A program made the translations under genes and the position numbers. 64,000 nt of DNA, taken from positions 1,488,001 through 1,552,000 of the forward strand of contig NZ_MZMU01000003.1 in assembly GCF_004123835.1 (NCBI RefSeq), in the 5' to 3' direction. Below the pieces are notes generated by a model that made no database searches, was not told the origin of the DNA, and was given only the letters and a program-made list of their open reading frames with translations. The DNA is from Rhizobium leguminosarum (lineage in GTDB: Bacteria; Pseudomonadota; Alphaproteobacteria; Rhizobiales; Rhizobiaceae). Shown here piece after piece: positions 45,010-54,270 of the stretch (the first letter of the stretch is position 1; every line of letters starts with the position of its first letter).

Positions 45010-45639
45010 ATGAGAAACCCAGTCGATACCGCAATGGCCCTCGTTCCGATGGTCGTGGAACAGACCAACCGCGGTGAACGCTCCTACGACATCTATTCCC
45101 GCCTGTTGAAGGAACGCATCATCTTCCTGACAGGTGCTGTCGAGGACCATATGGCGACGCTCGTCTGCGCCCAGCTGCTTTTCCTCGAGGCCGAAAACCC
45201 GAAAAAGGAAATCGCCCTCTACATCAATTCGCCCGGTGGCGTCGTCACCGCCGGCATGGCGATCTACGATACGATGCAGTTCATCAAGCCCGCGGTTTCG
45301 ACGCTCTGCATCGGCCAGGCTGCGTCCATGGGCTCGCTGCTGCTGGCTGCCGGCCACAAGGACATGCGCTTTGCCACGCCGAATTCCCGCATCATGGTGC
45401 ACCAGCCTTCGGGCGGCTTCCAGGGCCAGGCTTCGGACATCGAGCGTCATGCCCGCGACATCCTCAAGATGAAGCGCCGCCTGAACGAGGTCTACGTCAA
45501 GCACACCGGCCGCTCCTACGAGGAAGTTGAAAAGACGCTCGATCGTGACCATTTCATGGATGCGGACGAAGCCCAGAGCTGGGGCGTGATCGACAAGGTT
45601 CTGACGTCGCGCCTCGAAATGGAAGGCGAACAGGCCTAG
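45010..45639 (+). CDS. clpP: ATP-dependent Clp protease proteolytic subunit
   Basis: A 209-residue serine peptidase. The catalytic triad is Ser106 (GQAASMGS), His131 (MVHQPSGG) and Asp180 (DRDHFMDA). The N-terminal propeptide region of about 15 residues and the IYINSPGG-type axial loop ([12 protein letters not shown]) are normal. It forms the tetradecameric barrel that works with ClpX, encoded 300 bp downstream, and with ClpA elsewhere. An RpoH-like promoter precedes it. Rhizobia have several clpP paralogues; the link to clpX and lon marks this as the core copy. Confidence 0.98.
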   Translation: MRNPVDTAMALVPMVVEQTNRGERSYDIYSRLLKERIIFLTGAVEDHMATLVCAQLLFLEAENPKKEIALYINSPGGVVTAGMAIYDTMQFIKPAVSTLCIGQAASMGSLLLAAGHKDMRFATPNSRIMVHQPSGGFQGQASDIERHARDILKMKRRLNEVYVKHTGRSYEEVEKTLDRDHFMDADEAQSWGVIDKVLTSRLEMEGEQA

Positions 45640-45942
45640 TAATTAATAGGGATGGTGTTTTCCTCGCCACAGTTCTATCCCATTTGTGATTGAACAAGGG
45701 CTTTCATACGGCGACGAAGACGCTAATAGTAACTATTAATGCTATGTTGAATTTTTATGACATAGCATTCGGCATTCGAAGGGGAATTCGTTGCCGCCGG
45801 AACCCGGACATGATTGATTGGGCCCGGTTCGTAGCCCCTGAAGCCCTTCTCGGCAAAGGCTCCGGAAACGGAGTGCCGCCAGGAGCTGATAGAGTGGACC
45901 GCGATTTCGCCTTGAAATGCGGCGTGCTGGAAGGAAAGTGAT
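45640..45942. other. 303-bp clpP-clpX intergenic region
   Basis: No credible gene is visible. It has AT-rich parts around 45720-45770 (CTAATAGTAACTATTAATGC, imperfect palindrome) that may hold a clpX promoter. No intrinsic terminator is seen after clpP, so read-through into clpX is possible. Confidence 0.5.
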
Positions 45943-47220
45943 ATGAGCAAGGTCAGCGGCAGCAACGGCGGCGACTCCAAGAACACGCTTTATTGTTCGT
46001 TCTGCGGAAAGAGCCAGCACGAAGTCCGGAAACTGATTGCCGGACCGACCGTCTTCATCTGCGATGAATGCGTCGAATTGTGCATGGACATCATCCGCGA
46101 GGAGAACAAGTCCTCGATGGTCAAGTCCCGCGATGGCGTTCCGACGCCCCAGGACATCATCAAGGTTCTCGACGAATACGTCATCGGCCAGCGGCAGGCA
46201 AAGAAGATCCTGTCGGTTGCCGTTCACAACCATTACAAGCGCCTGGCGCACGCCTCCAAGAACGGCGAAGTCGAGCTGGCGAAGTCGAACATCATGCTCG
46301 TCGGCCCGACCGGCTGCGGCAAGACCTATCTTGCCCAGACGCTCGCCCGCATCATCGACGTTCCCTTCACCATGGCTGATGCGACGACGCTGACAGAGGC
46401 CGGTTATGTCGGCGAGGATGTCGAAAACATCATCCTGAAGCTGCTGCAGTCGGCCGACTACAACGTCGAGCGTGCGCAGCGCGGCATCGTCTACATCGAC
46501 GAAGTCGACAAGATTTCGCGCAAGTCCGACAACCCGTCGATCACCCGCGACGTCTCGGGCGAGGGCGTGCAGCAGGCGCTGCTGAAGATCATGGAAGGCA
46601 CGGTCGCTTCCGTTCCGCCGCAGGGCGGCCGCAAGCACCCGCAGCAGGAATTCCTGCAGGTCGACACGACGAACATCCTGTTCATCTGCGGCGGCGCTTT
46701 TGCCGGCCTCGACAAGATCATCTCTGCCCGTGGCGAGAAGACCTCGATCGGCTTTGGCGCTAGCGTCAAGTCGCAGGATGACCGCCGCGTCGGCGAGGTT
46801 CTGCGCGAACTGGAGCCTGAAGATCTGGTCAAGTTCGGCCTGATCCCTGAGTTCATCGGCCGCTTGCCGGTTCTGGCGACGCTCGAGGACCTCGATGAGG
46901 ACGCGCTGATCCAGATCCTGTCCGAGCCGAAGAACGCGTTGATCAAGCAGTATCAGCGCCTGTTCGAGATGGAAGACGTGGAACTGAACTTCCACGAGGA
47001 CGCTCTTCGCGAAATCGCTCGGAAGGCGATCGTGCGCAAGACCGGCGCCCGCGGCCTTCGCTCGATCATGGAGAAGATCCTGCTCGACACGATGTTCGAA
47101 CTGCCGACGCTGGAAGGCGTGCGCGAGGTCGTCATCTCCGAGGAAGTGGTGCGCGGTTCGGCCCGTCCGCTTTACATCTATGCCGACCGGCAGGAAGAAA
47201 AGGCCAACGCTTCGGCGTGA
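45943..47220 (+). CDS. clpX: ATP-dependent Clp protease ATP-binding subunit ClpX
   Basis: A 425-residue AAA+ unfoldase. The N-terminal C4 zinc finger uses Cys18, Cys21, Cys40 and Cys43. Walker A is GPTGCGKT (121-128) and Walker B is IVYIDEVDK (Asp186, Glu187). The pore loop GYVGEDVE, the [20 protein letters not shown] stretch and the ClpP-binding IGF-type loop (SIGFGASV) are in place. It delivers tagged substrates to ClpP. A strong terminator follows the stop. Confidence 0.99.
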   Translation: MSKVSGSNGGDSKNTLYCSFCGKSQHEVRKLIAGPTVFICDECVELCMDIIREENKSSMVKSRDGVPTPQDIIKVLDEYVIGQRQAKKILSVAVHNHYKRLAHASKNGEVELAKSNIMLVGPTGCGKTYLAQTLARIIDVPFTMADATTLTEAGYVGEDVENIILKLLQSADYNVERAQRGIVYIDEVDKISRKSDNPSITRDVSGEGVQQALLKIMEGTVASVPPQGGRKHPQQEFLQVDTTNILFICGGAFAGLDKIISARGEKTSIGFGASVKSQDDRRVGEVLRELEPEDLVKFGLIPEFIGRLPVLATLEDLDEDALIQILSEPKNALIKQYQRLFEMEDVELNFHEDALREIARKAIVRKTGARGLRSIMEKILLDTMFELPTLEGVREVVISEEVVRGSARPLYIYADRQEEKANASA

Positions 47221-47246
47221 CCTTGTGACTTTCGCACCATTATTTT

Positions 47247-47278
47247 GAGGGGCTTGCCATAGGCAGGCCCCTTTCTAT
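47247..47278 (+). terminator. Rho-independent terminator of clpX
   Basis: AGGGGCTTGCC-ATA-GGCAGGCCCCT is followed by TTCTATTT. It begins about 28 bp after the clpX stop. Confidence 0.88.
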
Positions 47279-47515
47279 TTGAAAAACCATACAAGGCGCT
47301 GTTAGTATTTGCCCGTGGGAACGGGAGTTGCCTTTGCCGATGTTGCGCAAGGGGTAGTGCTTGGCAATGATGCCGTAATTCCGTAAGCCTATTGCTGGCG
47401 TTTGTATTTTAGCCGGGTCGGAAGTGGTCAGCGCCGGTCCAGCCACGCGCTTCATAGTGTTGGCGTTCCGTTGTAATAAAGCTGTCACATCCGAGGGACG
47501 CGGGCGTTAGCGTGG

Positions 47516-47544
47516 CTTGAAAAGCGTAGTCAGAACCTCCACTT
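47516..47544 (+). promoter_or_regulatory. RpoH-like heat-shock promoter of lon
   Basis: CTTGAA, 17 bases, then CCACTT resembles the rhizobial RpoH consensus CTTGAA-N17-CCANAT with one mismatch. It lies about 80 bp before the lon start. The rest of the 404-bp clpX-lon gap holds the clpX terminator and no gene. Confidence 0.6.
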
Positions 47545-47624
47545 GTAGCAACAAGTGAGAGTGCCGGCCGGTCCCAAGCGGCCGTGCAGAGAGCCCGGCA
47601 ACGGGACGATGGAAAGGACATAAA

Positions 47625-50042
47625 ATGACGAAGAAAACGTCTGTAGCGAGCAGCACTGCCTACCCTGTTCTGCCCCTGCGCGACATCGTGGTTTTCCCGC
47701 ATATGATCGTGCCGCTGTTCGTCGGACGGGAAAAGTCGATCCGTGCGCTCGAAGAGGTCATGGGTTCCGACAAGCAGATCATGCTGGTGACGCAGATCAA
47801 CGCCAGCGACGACGATCCGGATCCTTCCGCGATCCACAATGTCGGCACCGTGGCGAACGTGCTGCAGCTCCTGAAGCTGCCCGACGGCACCGTGAAGGTT
47901 CTGGTCGAAGGCCGCGCCCGCGCCGAGATCGACACCTATACCAGCCGCGAGGATTTCTATGAGGCGCTCGGCCATGTGCTCGAGGAGCCGCATGACGATC
48001 CGGTCGAACTGGAAGCCTTGTCGCGTTCGGTCGTCTCCGAATTCGAGAGCTACGTGAAGCTCAACAAGAAGATTTCGCCCGAAGTGGTCGGCGCCGCCAG
48101 CCAGATCGATGACTATTCCAAGCTCGCCGATACGGTCGCCTCGCATCTGTCGATCAAGATCACCGAGAAGCAGGAGATGCTGGAGACCACCAGCGTCAAG
48201 CAGCGCCTCGAAAAGGCCCTCGGCTTCATGGAAGGCGAGATCTCGGTCCTGCAGGTCGAAAAGCGCATCCGCTCGCGCGTCAAGCGCCAGATGGAGAAGA
48301 CCCAGCGCGAGTACTACCTCAATGAACAGATGAAGGCGATTCAGAAGGAACTCGGCGACGGCGAGGAAGGCCGCGACGAGATGAGCGAACTGGAAGAGCG
48401 CATCTCCAAGACCAAGCTGTCCAAGGAGGCCCGTGAAAAGGCCGATGCGGAGCTGAAGAAGCTGCGCCAGATGAGCCCGATGTCGGCGGAAGCCACCGTC
48501 GTGCGCAACTATCTGGACTGGCTGCTCGGCATCCCCTGGGGCAAGAAGTCGAAGATCAAGGCCGATCTCAACAATGCTGAGAAGATCCTCGAAGCCGATC
48601 ACTTCGGTCTCGACAAGGTCAAGGAGCGTATCGTCGAATATCTGGCCGTGCAGGCCCGTGCTACCAAGATCAAGGGCCCGATCCTCTGCCTCGTCGGTCC
48701 TCCGGGTGTCGGCAAGACCTCGCTCGCCCAGTCGATCGCCAAGGCGACCGGCCGTGAGTATGTCCGCATGGCGCTTGGCGGCGTTCGCGACGAAGCCGAA
48801 ATCCGCGGTCACCGCCGCACCTATATCGGCTCGATGCCCGGCAAGGTCATCCAGTCGATGAAGAAGGCGAAGAAGTCCAACCCGCTCTTCCTGCTCGACG
48901 AGATCGACAAGCTCGGCCAGGACTATCGCGGCGATCCGTCCTCGGCCCTGCTCGAAGTGCTCGATCCGGCCCAGAACATGACCTTCATGGACCACTATCT
49001 GGAAGTCGAATACGACCTGTCGGATGTGATGTTCATCACGACGGCAAATACGCTGAATATTCCAGCGCCTTTGATGGACCGCATGGAGATCATCCGTATC
49101 GCCGGCTACACCGAGGATGAAAAGCGCGAAATCGCCAAGCGGCACCTGCTGCCGAAGGCCATCAAGGAACATGCGTTGCAGCCGGAAGAATTCTCGGTCA
49201 GCGACGACGCCCTGATGGCGATCAGCCAGCAGTACACCCGTGAAGCCGGCGTCCGCAACTTCGAACGCGAATTGATGAAACTCGCCCGCAAGGCGGTCAC
49301 GGAGATCATCAAGGGCAAGACGAAGGCCGTTCACGTGACGGCCGCCAACATCTCCGACTATCTGGGCGTCCCGCGCTTCCGCCATGGCGAAGCAGAGGGC
49401 GAGGATCAGGTCGGCGTCGTGACCGGTCTTGCCTGGACGGAAGTCGGTGGCGAGCTGCTGACCATCGAAGGTGTGATGATGCCGGGCAAGGGCCGCATGA
49501 CGGTCACCGGCAATCTGAAGGAAGTCATGAAGGAATCGATCTCGGCAGCGGCCTCTTATGTCCGCTCGCGCGCTGTCGATTTCGGCATCGAGCCGCCGCG
49601 CTTCGACAAGAGCGACATCCACGTGCACGTGCCGGAAGGCGCGACGCCGAAGGATGGCCCCTCGGCTGGCGTTGCCATGGCAACCGCGATCGTCTCGATC
49701 ATGACCGGCATACCGGTGGACAGGCATGTGGCCATGACCGGTGAAATCACCCTTCGCGGTCGTGTGCTGCCGATCGGCGGTCTCAAGGAAAAGCTGCTCG
49801 CAGCGCTTCGCGGCGGCATCAAGAAGGTGCTGATTCCGGAGGAAAACGCCAAGGACCTGGCGGAGATTCCTGACAACGTGAAGAACAATATGGAGATCAT
49901 CCCGGTATCCCGCATGGGCGAGGTGATCAAGCACGCACTGATCCGGCGGCCGGAGCCGATCGAATGGGACGGCACGGTGGAAACGCCGGTCATCACATCG
50001 GTCGAAGGCCTCGACGAGACAGGCGCAACCATAGCGCATTGA
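47625..50042 (+). CDS. lon: ATP-dependent protease La
   Basis: An 805-residue AAA+ serine protease. The N-terminal substrate-binding domain starts YPVLPLRDIVVFPHMIVPLF. The coiled-coil region runs through RVKRQMEKTQREYYLNEQMK. Walker A is GPPGVGKTS, and Walker B is FLLDEIDKLGQD. The peptidase domain has the Ser-Lys dyad, with Ser in KDGPSAGVAMATA and Lys in the GLKEKLLAA stretch. GGAAAGGACATAAA precedes the ATG. It removes misfolded and short-lived regulators in the cytoplasm. Heat-shock control is suggested by the RpoH-like promoter. Confidence 0.99.
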   Translation: MTKKTSVASSTAYPVLPLRDIVVFPHMIVPLFVGREKSIRALEEVMGSDKQIMLVTQINASDDDPDPSAIHNVGTVANVLQLLKLPDGTVKVLVEGRARAEIDTYTSREDFYEALGHVLEEPHDDPVELEALSRSVVSEFESYVKLNKKISPEVVGAASQIDDYSKLADTVASHLSIKITEKQEMLETTSVKQRLEKALGFMEGEISVLQVEKRIRSRVKRQMEKTQREYYLNEQMKAIQKELGDGEEGRDEMSELEERISKTKLSKEAREKADAELKKLRQMSPMSAEATVVRNYLDWLLGIPWGKKSKIKADLNNAEKILEADHFGLDKVKERIVEYLAVQARATKIKGPILCLVGPPGVGKTSLAQSIAKATGREYVRMALGGVRDEAEIRGHRRTYIGSMPGKVIQSMKKAKKSNPLFLLDEIDKLGQDYRGDPSSALLEVLDPAQNMTFMDHYLEVEYDLSDVMFITTANTLNIPAPLMDRMEIIRIAGYTEDEKREIAKRHLLPKAIKEHALQPEEFSVSDDALMAISQQYTREAGVRNFERELMKLARKAVTEIIKGKTKAVHVTAANISDYLGVPRFRHGEAEGEDQVGVVTGLAWTEVGGELLTIEGVMMPGKGRMTVTGNLKEVMKESISAAASYVRSRAVDFGIEPPRFDKSDIHVHVPEGATPKDGPSAGVAMATAIVSIMTGIPVDRHVAMTGEITLRGRVLPIGGLKEKLLAALRGGIKKVLIPEENAKDLAEIPDNVKNNMEIIPVSRMGEVIKHALIRRPEPIEWDGTVETPVITSVEGLDETGATIAH

Positions 50043-50085
50043 GTGGCCTTTGCCACATTTATGCCCAATTGGCGCAAAACACGGA

Positions 50086-50115
50086 AAAAGGCTGGCGGAA
50101 ACGCCAGCCTTTTTT
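50086..50115 (+). terminator. Rho-independent terminator of lon
   Basis: AAGGCTGGCG-GAAA-CGCCAGCCTT is followed by TTTTT, 44 bp after the lon stop. Confidence 0.93.
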
Positions 50116-50248
50116 GTGAAAACGTCATGTAGACGCTTGCTTTTCCTTGATTTGCAGGGCTTTTGGGTTTTCGGCGGGCCTGATGAAACCTATTCTGCGC
50201 CTAGCTTACTTTTGAGTCGTTTCATACCATTTAGAAAGGGGTGGAAAC

Positions 50249-50524
50249 ATGAACAAGAATGAACTCGTGTCCGCAGTCGCCGAAAAGGCAGGACTGACGA
50301 AGTCTGACGCGGCTTCCGCTGTTGACGCGGTTTTTGACGTTGTCCAGGCTGAACTCAAGAACAAGGGCGACATCCGCCTCGCGGGTTTCGGCAGCTTCAC
50401 CGTTTCTCATCGTGCCGCAACGAAGGGCCGTAACCCGTCGACGGGCGCTGAAGTCGACATTCCGGCTCGCAACGTGCCGAAATTCACGCCCGGCAAGGGC
50501 CTGAAGGACGCCGTCAACGGCTGA
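50249..50524 (+). CDS. hupB: DNA-binding protein HU
   Basis: A 91-residue nucleoid protein of the HU/IHF fold. It starts MNKNELVSAVAEKAGLTKSD and contains the DNA-arm signature GFGSFTVSHRAATKGRNPST, followed by the IPARNVPKFTPGKGLKDAV tail. It acts as a dimer that bends DNA. AGAAAGGGG lies upstream of the ATG. The lon-hupB order is conserved in many bacteria. A terminator follows at 50574. Confidence 0.98.
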   Translation: MNKNELVSAVAEKAGLTKSDAASAVDAVFDVVQAELKNKGDIRLAGFGSFTVSHRAATKGRNPSTGAEVDIPARNVPKFTPGKGLKDAVNG

Positions 50525-50573
50525 TCTGAGATTATCCACCAGCCGGAAACGAGACCGGTTGTGCAGGATTTGA

Positions 50574-50602
50574 GAGGGGTTCGGCTTTGCCGGACCCCTT
50601 TT
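50574..50602 (+). terminator. Rho-independent terminator of hupB
   Basis: GGGGTTCGGC-TTT-GCCGGACCCC is followed by TTTT, about 50 bp after the hupB stop. Confidence 0.9.
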
Positions 50603-50651
50603 GCGTTTGGCAGGCATTGCCGCCGCGCGGGCTTTGATCTACGACATTTCT

Positions 50652-50799
50652 GTTCTCAGGGCGGGGCGAAACTCCCCACCGGCGGTAAGGGTTTCGGCCT
50701 GAGCCCGCGAGCGCCTCCTTCCGCGCCCATGCGGAGGAAGGGTCAGCAGATCCGGTGCGATTCCGGAGCCGACGGTTAAAGTCCGGATGGAAGAGAATG
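50652..50799 (+). ncRNA. FMN riboswitch (RFN element)
   Basis: The conserved RFN core is clear: TCAGGGCGGGGCGAAACTCC, CACCGGCGGTAAG, GCCCGCGAGCGCC, GGTCAGCAGATCCGGTG, and the closing GCCGACGGTTAAAGTCCGGATGG. FMN binding is expected to lower expression of the downstream transporter gene. A weak hairpin, AGGGCA-GGGGT-TGCCCT, lies just after the aptamer but without a T-run, so control may act on translation. Confidence 0.97.
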
Positions 50800-50894
50800 C
50801 GTGTCGGCCATGCGAAGGGCAGGGGTTGCCCTGTGTCGCTTGGTCGGGGTTCATGCGTCCTGATTTGTGTTGGTCCCTGTTCTGGATGAAAGAC

Positions 50895-51794
50895 ATGAAT
50901 CAGACTTCCCTTGCAGTCTCGCCGTCCCGTGCCGTTGTCGGTGCAATCTGGATGGTCCTTGCCGGCATTGCTTTTTCGCTTCTCAACGTCGTCACCCAAT
51001 GGCTGACGATGAAGCTTGCCTTCCCCTCGGCCTCGGCAGCCTTCTGGCAATACGGCTTCGCCTTCCTGTTTTCGCTGCCGTTCCTGAAGAGACTCGGCCT
51101 TGCGGCGATGCGCACGCGCTATCCCTGGCGTCACCTCGCGCGCGTCGCGCTTGCCGCGCTCGGCGTCGAGGCTTGGGTCGCCGGCCTCGCCACAGTGCCG
51201 ATCTGGCAGGCGATCGCACTGGTGATGACCTCGCCCTTCTTCATCATTCTGGGTGCCCGGCTTTTCCTTGGTGAGCGCGTCGGCCCGGCCCGCTGGGCAG
51301 CGACGGCGGCGGGCTTCACCGGAGCGATGATCATTCTGCAGCCATGGTCGGACGGCTTTGGCTGGGCGGCTCTCTTGCCTGTGCTTTCGGCGCTGCTGTG
51401 GGGCGCCTCGTCGCTGATCACCAAGAGCCTGACGGGCATTGAACGACCGGAGACGATCACCGTCTGGCTTCTCGTTCTGCTGACGCCGATAAACGGCGGG
51501 CTGGCGCTTGCGGCAGGCTTTGCAGTGCCGACGGGTGCAACACTTGCCCTGTTCCTGCTGGCGGGGCTGCTGACCGCCGCAGCGCAGTATTTCCTGACGC
51601 TTGCCTATGCAGCAGCGGATGCCGCCTACGTCCAGCCATTCGACGATCTGAAACTGCCGTTGAACGTGCTGGCCGGTTGGCTGTTCTTCGGTTACGCGCC
51701 GGCGGGCTACCTCTGGTTGGGAGCGGCTCTTATTCTCGCGGCTTCGCTGTTCATCATGCGAAACGAGATGCGCCGGGAGCGGAAACTCGCCTGA
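50895..51794 (+). CDS. ribN: RibN-type riboflavin importer (EamA/DMT family)
   Basis: A 299-residue ten-helix permease with two EamA repeats. The start at 50895 follows GGATGAAAGAC; the open frame upstream overlaps the riboswitch. Typical stretches are WMVLAGIAFSLLNVVTQWLT, VALAALGVEAWVAGLATVPI and AYVQPFDDLKLPLNVLAGWL. RibN proteins import riboflavin in rhizobia and relatives and are known to be controlled by FMN riboswitches; the riboswitch here is what assigns this DMT gene. It contrasts with the unassigned EamA gene at 31.5 kb. Confidence 0.92.
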   Translation: MNQTSLAVSPSRAVVGAIWMVLAGIAFSLLNVVTQWLTMKLAFPSASAAFWQYGFAFLFSLPFLKRLGLAAMRTRYPWRHLARVALAALGVEAWVAGLATVPIWQAIALVMTSPFFIILGARLFLGERVGPARWAATAAGFTGAMIILQPWSDGFGWAALLPVLSALLWGASSLITKSLTGIERPETITVWLLVLLTPINGGLALAAGFAVPTGATLALFLLAGLLTAAAQYFLTLAYAAADAAYVQPFDDLKLPLNVLAGWLFFGYAPAGYLWLGAALILAASLFIMRNEMRRERKLA

Positions 51795-51819
51795 CATGAT
51801 CTGACGCAAAATGCCGCAT

Positions 51820-51837
51820 CTGTCATGCCTCTGTCAT
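51820..51837 (+). promoter_or_regulatory. Perfect Pho box upstream of the phytase-like gene
   Basis: CTGTCAT-GCCT-CTGTCAT matches the rhizobial PhoB consensus in all fourteen conserved positions. It lies 53 bp before the start codon of the exported phytase-like protein. Confidence 0.9.
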
Positions 51838-51889
51838 GCCGCTCCCGCAGAAAACTCATGTTTCGAATATTCGACACATGGGGGATTTC

Positions 51890-54088
51890 ATGACAATTTC
51901 ATCGCGCAAGGCAGCACTTGCTGCCGTGCTTCTCGCATCCGTTGCCTTTCCCGCTGCGGCCGAGCCGGTTTTCAACCGCATCGCGTCCTTCCCGGTCGCA
52001 GAGAACCTGCCAGCCGACAAGGACAAGCTTTCGGTGAGCTCCGCCGAAATCATCACCGCGACCGACGACGGCAACACGCTGATCTATAGCGACAGCCCGC
52101 TCGGCGCGATCGGCTTTATCGACATTACCGATGCCAAGGCCCCGAAGGCCGGCGGCGCGCTGATGATGGACGGCGAGCCGACCTCGGTCACCTCGAGCGC
52201 CGGCAAGGCGCTCGTTGCCGTCAACACCTCCGAAAGCAAGGCGAAGCCCTCGGGCCGTCTCGCGATCGTCGACGTGGCGAGCAAGAAGATCGAAAACACG
52301 TGCGATCTCGGCGGCCAGCCGGATTCGATCGCCCTCAACAAGGACAAGACGCTCGGCACCATCGCAATCGAAAACGAGCGCGACGAAGACGTCAATGACG
52401 GCAAGATCCCGCAGATGCCGGCCGGCGACCTCGTCGTCTTCCAGGTGAAGAACGGCACTGTCGATTGCGGCACCATCAAGCACGTGACGCTGACCGGGCT
52501 TGCCGGCGTCGCCCCGGAGGATCCGGAGCCGGAATTCGTCGCCTTCAACAGCCTGAACGAGATTGCCCTGACGCTGCAGGAAAACAATGAGATCGTCATC
52601 ATCGACGCCAACACGGCACAGGTGAAGACGCACTTCTCCGCCGGTAGCGTCGATCTCACTGGCATCGACACCAAGCGTGACGGCGCTCTGAAATTCACCG
52701 GCGAAGCCAAGGGCGTGCTGCGCGAGCCGGACGCCGTGAAGTGGCTGGACGACAACCGCCTCGTCGTCGCCAATGAAGGCGACTACCAGGGCGGCTCGCG
52801 CGGCTTCACCATCTTCGACAAGACGGGCAAGCTTCTCTACGAATCGGGCGCATCCTTCGAACGCGCCGTCGCCCATATCGGCCACTATCCGGAAAGCCGC
52901 TCTGGATCGAAGGGCGTCGAGCCGGAAGGCCTCGAAGCCGCCAAGTTCGGCGACGACCAGTATTTCTTCCTGCTCGCCGAACGTGCCTCGGTCGTCGGCG
53001 TCTATAAGGATACCGGCGCCGATCCCGAACTCGTCCAACTGCTGCCGTCCGGCATTTCGCCGGAAGGCGCGATCGCCATTCCCGCCCGCAATCTTCTTGC
53101 GACCGCCAACGAGCTCGATCTCGGCAAGGACGGCGGCACGCGTTCGCATGTGATGATCTACGAGCGCTCGGAAGGCGAGAAGGCCTATCCGCAGATCGTC
53201 TCCGCCGAGAAGGACGGCAATCCGATCGGCTTCGCAGCCCTTTCGGGTCTCGCCGCCGTTCCGGGCAAGCCGGGCCTGCTCTACGCCGTCAGCGACAGCG
53301 TTCTGGGCTCGCAGCCGACGATCTACACGATCGATGCCAGCAAGAAGCCGGCCGTCATCACTGACGCCCTCGTCGTCAAGCGTGACGGCGCTGCGGCCCA
53401 GAAGCTCGATATCGAAGGCATTGCGGCTGCCGCCGATGGCTCCTTCTGGCTCGCCTCGGAAGGCTACAGCGAGCGTCTCGTCCCGCACGCCCTCTACAAC
53501 GTCAATGCCAAGGGTGACATCAAGGCCGAGATCGCCCTGCCGAAGGAGCTTGCCGCCAACGAAATCCGCTACGGCTTCGAAGGCGTGACCATTGTCGGCA
53601 CCGGCGACGACACCACGCTCTGGATGGCGGTCCAGCGCGAGTGGAGCGACGACGAGAAGGGCTTCGTCAAGCTCGTCTCCTACAATCCGAAGAAGAAGGA
53701 ATGGGGTGCCGTTCGCTATCCGCTCGACAAGACGGAAAGCGGCTGGGTCGGCCTGTCGGAAATCTCGGCTCAGGGCGACAGCGTCTACATCATCGAGCGC
53801 GACAACCTCGTCGGCGATGCCGCCAGGCTGAAGAAGCTCTACAAGGTCGCGATTTCGGAGCTGAAGCCCGCCAAGCTCGGGGCCGAGCTGCCGGTCGTCA
53901 AGAAAACCGAAGCCCATGACTTCCTCGGCGAACTGAAGTCTGCCAGCAACGGCTATGTGCTCGACAAGCTCGAAGGCTTCACCTTCGACGCCTCGGGCAA
54001 ACCCTACGCCGTGACCGACAATGACGGCGTCAGCGACTCCTCCGGCGAGACCCTGTTCTTCCCGGTCGAGCTGAGCGCGACAAACTGA
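51890..54088 (+). CDS. Exported phytase-like / esterase-like beta-propeller protein
   Basis: A 732-residue secreted protein. The start at 51890 gives a signal peptide (MTISSRKAALAAVLLASVAF, cleavage near AAA-EP); GGGGGA precedes it. The first half (about 30-330) has repeated blades such as GAIGFIDITDA and GRLAIVDVASKK and looks like a beta-propeller. The second half carries the esterase-like phytase pattern (PF13449): LDIEGIAAAADGSFWLASEG near 520 and DKLEGFTFDASGKPYAVTDNDG near 710. Acidic residues suggest Ca2+ sites. With the perfect Pho box upstream, release of phosphate from organic esters is a strong inference. Confidence 0.88.
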   Translation: MTISSRKAALAAVLLASVAFPAAAEPVFNRIASFPVAENLPADKDKLSVSSAEIITATDDGNTLIYSDSPLGAIGFIDITDAKAPKAGGALMMDGEPTSVTSSAGKALVAVNTSESKAKPSGRLAIVDVASKKIENTCDLGGQPDSIALNKDKTLGTIAIENERDEDVNDGKIPQMPAGDLVVFQVKNGTVDCGTIKHVTLTGLAGVAPEDPEPEFVAFNSLNEIALTLQENNEIVIIDANTAQVKTHFSAGSVDLTGIDTKRDGALKFTGEAKGVLREPDAVKWLDDNRLVVANEGDYQGGSRGFTIFDKTGKLLYESGASFERAVAHIGHYPESRSGSKGVEPEGLEAAKFGDDQYFFLLAERASVVGVYKDTGADPELVQLLPSGISPEGAIAIPARNLLATANELDLGKDGGTRSHVMIYERSEGEKAYPQIVSAEKDGNPIGFAALSGLAAVPGKPGLLYAVSDSVLGSQPTIYTIDASKKPAVITDALVVKRDGAAAQKLDIEGIAAAADGSFWLASEGYSERLVPHALYNVNAKGDIKAEIALPKELAANEIRYGFEGVTIVGTGDDTTLWMAVQREWSDDEKGFVKLVSYNPKKKEWGAVRYPLDKTESGWVGLSEISAQGDSVYIIERDNLVGDAARLKKLYKVAISELKPAKLGAELPVVKKTEAHDFLGELKSASNGYVLDKLEGFTFDASGKPYAVTDNDGVSDSSGETLFFPVELSATN

Positions 54089-54093
54089 AAGCT

Positions 54094-54233
54094 GCCCCTC
54101 ACCCTAGCCCTCTCCCCGTAAAAACGGGGAGAGGGGACGTGCCCTGCGAAAGGTCGGCGTTGGACGGAGAGGTCGCGGCTTGGTCCCTTCGCCCCGCGAG
54201 CGGGGAGAAGGTGGCGGCAGCCGGATGAGGGGC
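54094..54233. repeat. Dispersed palindromic repeat (rhizobial type)
   Basis: The element is bounded by GCCCCTCA and TGAGGGGC. It contains the hairpins TCTCCCC-GTAAAAA-CGGGGAGA and CCCCGC-GAG-CGGGG, and the sequence GCGGCAGCCGGATGAGGGG that I recall as a frequent intergenic repeat of Rhizobium and Sinorhizobium. It could end transcription of the phytase-like gene on one side and the reductase gene on the other. Confidence 0.82.
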
Positions 54234-54270
54234 CATCTGGCCTTCCCGGCAAAGAAGCAGCACTCCAGCC

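Noticed and set aside
45690..45941. 83-codon frame in the clpP-clpX gap
   Set aside because: No family resemblance, AT-rich beginning and no ribosome site; it ends directly before clpX by chance.
47409..50039. 876-codon open frame antisense to lon
   Set aside because: It is the mirror of lon's high-GC codon pattern. It has no family resemblance, no ribosome site, and lon itself is unmistakable.
51899..53917. 672-codon open frame antisense to the phytase-like gene
   Set aside because: A shadow frame caused by GC-rich third positions; the plus-strand gene has a signal peptide and known domain patterns.
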